In this document: positions 57,725-64,000 of the stretch, piece after piece
Layout: each line of letters opens with the position of its first letter
How positions within the stretch are numbered: the first letter of the stretch is position 1
Source: an uncultured Bacteroidales bacterium
Lineage (GTDB): Bacteria; Bacteroidota; Bacteroidia; Bacteroidales; Bacteroidaceae
Direction of reading: 5' to 3'
NCBI GenBank assembly: GCA_902779845.1
Contig: CACZCZ010000009.1
Location: 1-64,000, forward strand
Length of the DNA: 64,000 nt
Translations under genes and position numbers: made by a program
Notes under the pieces: model-generated
Seen by the model: only the letters and a program-made list of their open reading frames with translations
Database searches by the model: none
Told to the model about the DNA's origin: nothing

Positions 57725-59809
57725 ATGAAATTCGATCATAAACGTATCATCCCGCGCTACACCTTTGTCATCATCCTGTTGACACTGGTGGGTGTTGCCG
57801 TGATTGTCAGTGCCGGTTATTCGATGTTCTTCGAGAAGGACTACTGGGAAAAGATTCGCGAGCGTCTGGCATCGCGACAGAAGGACATCCCTGCCGTGCG
57901 AGGAAACATCTATTCCGCCGACGGACAGTTGCTGGTGGGTTCTATGCCTATCTACACGCTGTATGCTGACCTCGTGGTGGTTGATCGCAACGACAGTGTG
58001 GCAGAACGCAAACACCGCAAGCGCCGTGATGAAACTTTCCCGGCTAAGATAGACAGCCTCAGCATTGGGTTGAACCGCCTCTTCCCCAAGAAGAGCGTCA
58101 AGGAATACAAAGACCTCCTTAGTAAAGCGCTCCACAATGCAAAACTTCGTGAGACATCCAAGGCCAAATGTCAACGCACCTTCGTGCTCGCGCGTAACGC
58201 GTCCTATATACAATATCGTGAGTTCCTGAAATTGCCGTATGTGAACTTGGGACGCAACGAGTCGGGCTTCTACGGCGAAGAGATACCACAGCGCCAGAAA
58301 CCTTATGGAAATATGGCTACGCGCACGTTGGGTTCGCTGTTGTCATCCTGTGACTCTGCGATGAACGGTTTGGAACTGGCTTACGACAGCATCTTGCGTG
58401 GTGTGAACGGAAAGATGCATCGTGAGAAAGTGCGCAAACAGTGGACAGACCGCACTGATGTAGAACCCATCAATGGCCTCGACATCATTTCTACCATCGA
58501 TGTCGGGATGCAGGACGCTGCCGAGAAGATGATTGTGCGTAAGCTGCAGGAAGTCAACGGCGAGGTTGGCGTCGTGGTGCTGATGGAAGTGGCCACGGGC
58601 GACGTGAAAGCCATCGCCAATATGACACGCCTGGGAACGCCTGGCAACTACTACTATGCCGAGGTGAAGAACAATGCCATCACTGACCTCTGGGAGCCTG
58701 GCTCCACCTTCAAGACAGCCTCCATCATGGTAGCGCTGGAGGACGGAGTGGTGACGCGCAAGGATAGTGTGCAAGTGGGCAACGGACAGTATCTGATGCA
58801 CGGTCGCGTGATGAAGGATCACAACTGGCGCAAGGGTGGCTATGGTCGTCGTATCTCCGTGGATGAGTGTCTGATGTTCTCCTCCAACGTAGGTGTCAGC
58901 CGCATCATAGACGAAAACTATTTCAACCATCCAGAGAAATATGTCGACGGGCTCTATCGTGAAGGTGTTGGTGTACCCTTCACCTTGCCTTTCCAGGGCC
59001 AGGGTTTCCCACGTGTGCGACGTCCGAAGGCAGACGGCAGCAACTGGAGTAAGACGGCACTGGCGTGGATGAGCATCGGTTATGAAACGCAGATACCACC
59101 AATCTACACCCTCACCTTCTATAATGCGATCGCCAACAACGGTCGCATGGTGAAACCGCGCTTTGTGCGTGAGATTCAGAAGGATGGCGTGACACTCAAG
59201 GAATTCCCCGTGGAAGTCGTCAAGGAACACATCTGCAAGCCCAGCACGCTGAAGGACATCCATGAGATTCTGGAGCGCGTGGTCAACGACAAGACAGGTC
59301 TTGGCAAGAAGGCTGGTTGCAAGCAATTCAAGGTTTGTGGCAAGACAGGTACGGCTCAGGTGGCCGATGAACATGGAAGCTACCACGGCTCTCCGGCCCG
59401 TTATATGGTAAGCTTCTGTGGCTTCTACCCCTCCGAGTCGCCTAAATATTCTTGCATCGTGTGCATCAAGAAGAGCGGGCTGCCCGCTTCTGGTGGCGGA
59501 CAGTGCGGACCTGTTTTCTCTGAACTGGCGCAGTATGTGATGGCCAAGGGTGTCTTCCGCAATGCTGAAGAGGCCGCCGACAGCACTTCGGTCTTCGAGA
59601 TGCCAGATGCAGTCGAGATGCCTGAACTGCAGGAGGGTGTGATGCCTGATGTGACGGGTCTTGGAGCCCGCGACGCGGTCGCTGTCCTTGAAGCGTTGGG
59701 CCTGAAGGTGCGTCTCGTAGGACGCGGATTGGTACAAAAACAGAACATTGCCGCCGGAACTCATCTTAGCGAGGGGCAGACAGTCACCCTGTCCTTGAGC
59801 GATAAATAA
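57725..59809 (+). CDS. ftsI: Penicillin-binding protein FtsI with PASTA domain
   Basis: Septal peptidoglycan transpeptidase of 694 residues. Short cytoplasmic tail, membrane segment FVIILLTLVGVAVIVSAGYS, dimerisation domain starting VRGNIYSADGQLL, and transpeptidase domain with Ser327 in GSTFKTA, an SSN motif and Lys540 in CGKTGTAQ. The end is a PASTA domain (VMPDVTGLGARDAVAVLEAL and GLKVRLVGRG). PASTA-bearing FtsI is usual in Bacteroidota. It sits between the ftsL-like gene and murE. Confidence 0.95.
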   Translation: MKFDHKRIIPRYTFVIILLTLVGVAVIVSAGYSMFFEKDYWEKIRERLASRQKDIPAVRGNIYSADGQLLVGSMPIYTLYADLVVVDRNDSVAERKHRKRRDETFPAKIDSLSIGLNRLFPKKSVKEYKDLLSKALHNAKLRETSKAKCQRTFVLARNASYIQYREFLKLPYVNLGRNESGFYGEEIPQRQKPYGNMATRTLGSLLSSCDSAMNGLELAYDSILRGVNGKMHREKVRKQWTDRTDVEPINGLDIISTIDVGMQDAAEKMIVRKLQEVNGEVGVVVLMEVATGDVKAIANMTRLGTPGNYYYAEVKNNAITDLWEPGSTFKTASIMVALEDGVVTRKDSVQVGNGQYLMHGRVMKDHNWRKGGYGRRISVDECLMFSSNVGVSRIIDENYFNHPEKYVDGLYREGVGVPFTLPFQGQGFPRVRRPKADGSNWSKTALAWMSIGYETQIPPIYTLTFYNAIANNGRMVKPRFVREIQKDGVTLKEFPVEVVKEHICKPSTLKDIHEILERVVNDKTGLGKKAGCKQFKVCGKTGTAQVADEHGSYHGSPARYMVSFCGFYPSESPKYSCIVCIKKSGLPASGGGQCGPVFSELAQYVMAKGVFRNAEEAADSTSVFEMPDAVEMPELQEGVMPDVTGLGARDAVAVLEALGLKVRLVGRGLVQKQNIAAGTHLSEGQTVTLSLSDK

Positions 59810-59836
59810 ACCATGACAAATCAAAAGCACTGCTAT

Positions 59837-61288
59837 ATGAAACTCTCCGAACTCATCCAAGTCATCAGCCCGCTGTCCCTTATCGGAAACGCTGACATTG
59901 ACATCGCCGACATCGCCATAGATTCCAGACAGGTGAAGCCAGGCCATCTGTTTATCGCCGTACCTGGCACGCAGGTCGATGGTCACGCCTATATCGCCAA
60001 GGCCATCGAACAGGGTGCTGTGGCTGTTGTCTGTCAGACACTGCCCGAGAGTTGCCCTGAGACCGTGGCCTTCATACAGGTGGAGGACAGCGAGAAAGTT
60101 GTAGGCCCTCTGGCGCACCACTTCTTCGGTGATCCCACAGAGAAGCTCGATCTCATCGGTGTGACAGGCACAAATGGCAAGACAACCATTGCCACGCTCC
60201 TCTATCACATGTTCCGTCAGTTCGGCTACAAATGCGGCCTTTGTTCTACTGTTTGCAACTATATCGACGGCGAACCTATTCCCACAGAACATACCACGCC
60301 CGACCCCATCACGCTGAACCGCCTGTTAGGGCGCATGGCTGACGAAGGTTGCCGCTATGCCTTCATGGAGGTAAGCTCCCACAGCGTGGCACAGCATCGC
60401 ATAGGTGGCTTGAGGTTCAAGGGTGGCCTCTTCACCAACCTCACGCGCGATCATCTAGATTATCATAAGACCGTCGAGGCTTACCGTGATGCCAAGAAGG
60501 CATTCTTCGATGCCCTGCCTTCAGATGCCTTCGTTGTCACAAATGCGGATGACAAGAATGGTCTCTTCATGACACAGAACACCCTTGCGCAGGTGAAAAC
60601 CTATAGCTTGCGCACGATGGCAGACTTCCGCGCCCGCATTCTGGAAGAGGGCTTCGATGGAATGCAACTCAGCATCAACGACCGCGAGGTTTTCGTTCAG
60701 TTCATCGGACGCTTCAATGTTTCCAACCTCCTCGCCGTCTATGGTGCCGCCGTCTGCTTAGGCAAGAAGCCTGAGGATGTGTTGGTCGTGTTGAGTTCGT
60801 TAAAGCCTGTCAACGGACGTTTCGAGACCATTCGCTCACGCGAGGGTATTACCGCCATCGTCGATTATGCCCACACCCCCGATGCCCTCGACAATGTCCT
60901 TGCCACCATCAACGAGATCTTGAAGAAGCCGGGACAGTGTATCACCGTCTGCGGCGCTGGTGGCAACCGCGATAAAGGCAAACGTCCGCTGATGGCACAG
61001 TCGGCCGTGCGTGCCTCGGATCGTGTTGTCATCACCTCTGACAACCCCCGCTTTGAAGAACCGCAGGACATCATCAACGATATGCTCGCAGGCCTCACGG
61101 CCGAGGACATGCGTAAGGTCATCAGCATTGTGGATCGCCGCGAGGCCATCCGAACCGCTTGCATGATGGCACAGCCTGGCGACGTCATCCTCATCGCCGG
61201 CAAGGGCCATGAAGACTATCAGGACGTCAAGGGCGTCAAGCATCATTTCGACGATCACGAAGTGGTCCGCGAAGCCTTTGGATTATAA
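59837..61288 (+). CDS. murE: UDP-MurNAc-tripeptide synthetase (meso-DAP adding)
   Basis: Mur ligase of 483 residues adding the third stem-peptide residue. ATP loop [46 protein letters not shown], and the meso-diaminopimelate recognition motif DNPR starting at Asp402. The ATG at 59837 (MKLSELIQV) is the family start; an ATG at 59813 adds eight residues. Three bases separate the ftsI stop from that upstream ATG. Confidence 0.95.
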   Translation: MKLSELIQVISPLSLIGNADIDIADIAIDSRQVKPGHLFIAVPGTQVDGHAYIAKAIEQGAVAVVCQTLPESCPETVAFIQVEDSEKVVGPLAHHFFGDPTEKLDLIGVTGTNGKTTIATLLYHMFRQFGYKCGLCSTVCNYIDGEPIPTEHTTPDPITLNRLLGRMADEGCRYAFMEVSSHSVAQHRIGGLRFKGGLFTNLTRDHLDYHKTVEAYRDAKKAFFDALPSDAFVVTNADDKNGLFMTQNTLAQVKTYSLRTMADFRARILEEGFDGMQLSINDREVFVQFIGRFNVSNLLAVYGAAVCLGKKPEDVLVVLSSLKPVNGRFETIRSREGITAIVDYAHTPDALDNVLATINEILKKPGQCITVCGAGGNRDKGKRPLMAQSAVRASDRVVITSDNPRFEEPQDIINDMLAGLTAEDMRKVISIVDRREAIRTACMMAQPGDVILIAGKGHEDYQDVKGVKHHFDDHEVVREAFGL

Positions 61289-61348
61289 TTCATTCTTCAC
61301 TCTTCATTCTTCACTCTTCATTTTTCACTTCTCACACTTCATTCAATA
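61289..61348. repeat. TTCATTCTTCACTC tandem tract
   Basis: Repeated TTCATTCTTCACTC / TTCATTTTTCACTTC units make up the whole murE-mraY spacer. Confidence 0.85.
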
Positions 61349-62614
61349 ATGCTATACTATCTCTTTCGCTATCTTGGAACATTCGGCATTTCGGGAGCTC
61401 ACATGTGGAGCTATATTTCGTTCCGTGCCATTCTCACATTGGTGCTCTCGCTGGTCATCTCAGCTTGGTTTGGCGAGTGGTTCATTAAATATATGAAGCG
61501 CCATAACCTCAGCGAGGAGCAGCGCGATGCCATCACTGATCCCTATGGTGTGGAGAAGAAAGGTGTCCCCACGATGGGCGGTGTCATCATCATTGTATCT
61601 ACTTTGATTCCTGTTCTGCTCTTCGGACGTCTGCGTAACATTTATCTTTTGCTCATGGTTGGCACAACCATCTGGCTGGGCCTTCTGGGCTTCTGGGACG
61701 ATTACACGAAGATGACCAAGGGCAAGGACGGCATCCGTCCTCTGTTCAAGTTGGCAGGGCAGGCTCTCTTGGGATTGGTCATCGGGCTGGTTCTTTGGCA
61801 AAGCCCCGACGCTGTGGTACATGAGAATGTCACCACGGCCCGACAGAATGGTGTAGAGGTCGTGGCACATACGAGTGAGCCTGTCAAGAGTACGGTCACG
61901 ACGATTCCTTTCGTCAAGAACAATAACCTACGCTATTCCGACCTTTTCCAATGGCTTGGCAAGCGTCGCACGGCTGCGGGCTGGATACTCTTTGTGTTTG
62001 TGACCATCTTCATTGTCATGGCTGTCAGCAACGGTGCCAATATGAACGATGGAATGGATGGGATGTGCGCAGGCAATGCCGCCATTATCTGCTTCGCCTT
62101 GGGCATACTGGCTTACGTGTCGTCGCATATCAATTTAGCTGCCTACCTGAACATTATGTTTGTACCTGGTTCAGAGGAGCTGGTGGTCTTCCTGATGGCT
62201 TTCGTGGGCGCCCTCATCGGCTTCCTGTGGTATAATGCCTATCCCGCTCAGATTTTCATGGGCGATACAGGCTCGCTGGCCATCGGCGGCATCATTGCGG
62301 TGACGGCCATCATCATTCATAAGGAACTGCTGCTGCCACTCCTTTGCTTCATCTTCTTCATCGAGAGCGTGAGTGTGCTGCTGCAGACCAACTACGCCCG
62401 CTATGGCAACAAGCGCGGTCTGAAACTTCGCTTCTTCAAACGTGCTCCCCTGCACGACACCTTCCGCGTGAAGCCCGGACAGCTGCCTGCTGACTTCCGT
62501 GTGCTCCTGAACTGGCCAAAGGGTTGCTGGCTGGAGTCCAAGATTACCACCCGTTTCTGGATTATCACCATTATGATGTGCGCCCTCGCCATCGTCACGC
62601 TGAAGATTCGTTAA
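61349..62614 (+). CDS. mraY: Phospho-MurNAc-pentapeptide transferase
   Basis: Polytopic membrane enzyme of 421 residues transferring phospho-MurNAc-pentapeptide to undecaprenyl phosphate (lipid I). Conserved pieces: KKGVPTMGGVIII, GFWDDYTKMTKG with the Asp pair, NGANMNDGMDGMCAG, FMGDTGSLAIGG and FFIESVSVLLQT. It is about 60 residues longer than E. coli MraY owing to a periplasmic loop (about 150-190), as I recall for Bacteroidota. It lies within the dcw cluster. Confidence 0.95.
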   Translation: MLYYLFRYLGTFGISGAHMWSYISFRAILTLVLSLVISAWFGEWFIKYMKRHNLSEEQRDAITDPYGVEKKGVPTMGGVIIIVSTLIPVLLFGRLRNIYLLLMVGTTIWLGLLGFWDDYTKMTKGKDGIRPLFKLAGQALLGLVIGLVLWQSPDAVVHENVTTARQNGVEVVAHTSEPVKSTVTTIPFVKNNNLRYSDLFQWLGKRRTAAGWILFVFVTIFIVMAVSNGANMNDGMDGMCAGNAAIICFALGILAYVSSHINLAAYLNIMFVPGSEELVVFLMAFVGALIGFLWYNAYPAQIFMGDTGSLAIGGIIAVTAIIIHKELLLPLLCFIFFIESVSVLLQTNYARYGNKRGLKLRFFKRAPLHDTFRVKPGQLPADFRVLLNWPKGCWLESKITTRFWIITIMMCALAIVTLKIR

Positions 62615-62650
62615 GAGTTTAAGGTTTAAAGTTTAAGGTTTAAGGATTTA
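62615..62650. repeat. GTTTAAGGTTTAAAG tract
   Basis: Units of GTTTAA(G/A)G follow the mraY stop; similar words fill the spacers at 5148-5188 and 21741-21790. Confidence 0.75.
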
Positions 62651-62686
62651 GCCTCGTGCTAAGTAAAAAATAGAAAATAAGGAGTT

Positions 62687-64000
62687 ATGAGTAGAATTGT
62701 TATATTAGGTGCCGCAGAAAGCGGTGTGGGCGCAGCAGTACTCGCCAAGAAAGAAGGCTTTGATGTGTTCGTAACCGACATGGGAAAGATCAAGGCGCAT
62801 TACAAGGAGATGCTTGATGCGCATGGCATCTCTTGGGAAGAGGGCCAGCATACTGAAGCCAAGGTCCTGAATGCCGACGAGATCATCAAGAGCCCAGGCA
62901 TACCGGATACGGCACCAATGATTAAGAAAATAAAGGATGCAGGCATCAACATCATCAGCGAGATTGAGTTTGCAGGACGTTACACCCACTCCAAGATGAT
63001 CTGCATCACAGGCTCCAATGGCAAGACGACCACCACGAGCCTCATATATCATATCTTCAAGAAGGCCGGCTATGATGTTGGCCTGGCAGGAAATATTGGT
63101 CACAGTCTGGCACTGCAGGTGGCCGAGGAACCCCATGAATACTATGTCATCGAGCTCTCCAGCTTCCAACTGGATAATATGTATGACTTCCGTGCGAACA
63201 TCGCCGTGCTCCTCAACATCACCCCCGACCACCTCGACCGTTATGATAATTGCATGCAGAACTACACGGATGCCAAGATGCGTATTCTGCAGAACCAGAC
63301 GAAGGATGATGCCTTTGTGTACTGGAATGAAGACCCCATCATCCAGCACGAATTGGAGAAGTACCATATCGAGAGTCGTATGTGCCCTTTCAGTATCATC
63401 AAGAAGGAAGGAATGATTGGTTATATCGCCGATGGCGAGTACCACATCGAGCGTCCTACGCCTTTCAACATGGAACAGGAGTCCTTGGCGCTCTCCGGCA
63501 AGCACAATATGTACAACTCACTTGCCGCGGGCATTGCTGCCGACCTCAGCGGCATCTCTAACGATGTCATCCGCGAGAGCCTGAGCGATTTCGAGGGCGT
63601 TGAGCATCGCTTGGAATTCACCTGCAAAGTGCATGGCGTAACCTTCATCAATGACTCCAAGGCTACGAATGTCGATGCCTGCTGGTATGCGCTGGAGAGT
63701 ATGACACAGCCCACTATCCTCATCCTCGGTGGCTTGGACAAGGGCAACGACTACAGTGCCATCAAAGACTTGGTGCTGCAGAAGTGCAAAGGTCTTGTTT
63801 TCCTCGGTGTCGATAACCGCAAGCTGCATGAATTCTTTGATCCTCTGGGCCTCCCGACAGCTGAGACACACAGCATGAAAGACTGTGTCGATGCCTGCTA
63901 CAAGATGGCAGCACCCGGCGACACCGTTCTGCTCTCACCCTGCTGCGCCAGCTTCGACCTCTTCAAGAACATGGAGGATCGCGGCGAGCAGTTCAAGAGC
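62687..64000 (+). CDS. murD: UDP-N-acetylmuramoylalanine-D-glutamate ligase, 3' end outside window
   Basis: Mur ligase adding D-glutamate, 438 codons visible, cut by the window end shortly before the expected stop. The N-terminus is MSRIVILGAAESGVGAAVLA, followed by KSPGIPDTAP, ATP loop ITGSNGKTTTTSLIYH, ELSSFQL, LNITPDHLDRY, EHRLEF, NDSKATNVDA and SPCCASFD. The ATG at 62687 follows GAAAATAAGGAGTT. There is no sign of disruption. Confidence 0.95.
   Translation, partial: MSRIVILGAAESGVGAAVLAKKEGFDVFVTDMGKIKAHYKEMLDAHGISWEEGQHTEAKVLNADEIIKSPGIPDTAPMIKKIKDAGINIISEIEFAGRYTHSKMICITGSNGKTTTTSLIYHIFKKAGYDVGLAGNIGHSLALQVAEEPHEYYVIELSSFQLDNMYDFRANIAVLLNITPDHLDRYDNCMQNYTDAKMRILQNQTKDDAFVYWNEDPIIQHELEKYHIESRMCPFSIIKKEGMIGYIADGEYHIERPTPFNMEQESLALSGKHNMYNSLAAGIAADLSGISNDVIRESLSDFEGVEHRLEFTCKVHGVTFINDSKATNVDACWYALESMTQPTILILGGLDKGNDYSAIKDLVLQKCKGLVFLGVDNRKLHEFFDPLGLPTAETHSMKDCVDACYKMAAPGDTVLLSPCCASFDLFKNMEDRGEQFKS

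Noticed and set aside
58343-60292. 649-codon open frame on the minus strand across ftsI and murE
   Set aside because: It mirrors two unmistakable genes on the plus strand; its translation is His/Val/Leu-rich without any domain, as expected for an antisense shadow in GC-rich coding DNA.

Overview
The window looks like chromosome from a Bacteroidales species, most probably Prevotella or a close relative. The evidence is promoters with the Bacteroidota -7 box TAnnTTTG (about twenty can be placed), almost no Shine-Dalgarno sequences, and Bacteroidota-specific families: Wzi, DUF4292, THUMP-like PG_1098 methyltransferase, GlsA/GlsB, a bacterial inositol-lipid cluster, FtsL-like protein and proteins resembling type IX secretion cargo. 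I see no rRNA, phage, integrase or transposase gene, and no SusC/SusD pair.

Layout. 0.1-7.7 kb: argH, a Cys4 lipoprotein, then a leftward group (UPF0104 membrane protein, Wzi-like barrel, lipoprotein, GH2 beta-galactosidase). 7.8-17.6 kb: tRNA-Lys, then a rightward operon (aldo-keto reductase, lactonase, fucI, fucP, Zn-dehydrogenase, uxaB, uxaA) that reads as an L-galactose to 2-keto-3-deoxygluconate route. 17.6-31 kb: dgt, a GH43-PL10 pectinase, dut / TPR lipoprotein / DUF4292 / EnvC-like, a GH43 arabinanase, a candidate small RNA, and divergent nadB and class I fumarase. 31.2-34.6 kb: an accessory patch with a DUF1016 nuclease, an AT-rich orphan, a gene remnant, and a HEPN/MNT toxin-antitoxin pair bracketed by perfect 57-bp direct repeats. 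34.6-38.3 kb: three exported proteins. 38.3-39.25 kb: a gene-free block built of 11- and 22-bp periodic palindromic repeats. 39.3-48 kb: metF, a second candidate small RNA, sufCD, ybeY, a TlpA-like lipoprotein, a methyltransferase, WbqC and GH127. 48-56 kb, leftward: the glycine-lipid acyltransferases glsB/glsA, then an inositol-lipid cluster (inositol-phosphate synthase, HAD phosphatase, CDP-alcohol phosphatidyltransferase, nucleotidyltransferase/ATP-grasp fusion). 56-64 kb: the dcw cluster (rsmH, ftsL-like, ftsI, murE, mraY, murD running off the end), without mraZ.

The most unusual content is the repeat DNA. Four kinds recur, each both between genes and in frame inside them: (1) a G-rich palindromic element, often in head-to-head pairs, in the L-galactose operon and inside fucP, uxaA, the lactonase and GH2; (2) simple AAAGTGAAA/TTTCACTTT tracts, which also encode the hydrophobic cores of two lipoprotein signal peptides; (3) 22-bp-period palindromic tandem repeats, in the 38-39 kb block, after fumarase and inside the HAD phosphatase; (4) inverted 27-bp units inside the DUF1016 gene.

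Metabolically the window joins plant-polysaccharide use (GH2, GH43, GH43-PL10, GH127, L-galactose and uronate steps) with two membrane-lipid pathways typical of gut Bacteroidota. All functions are read from sequence patterns and recalled family knowledge; no database search was possible.
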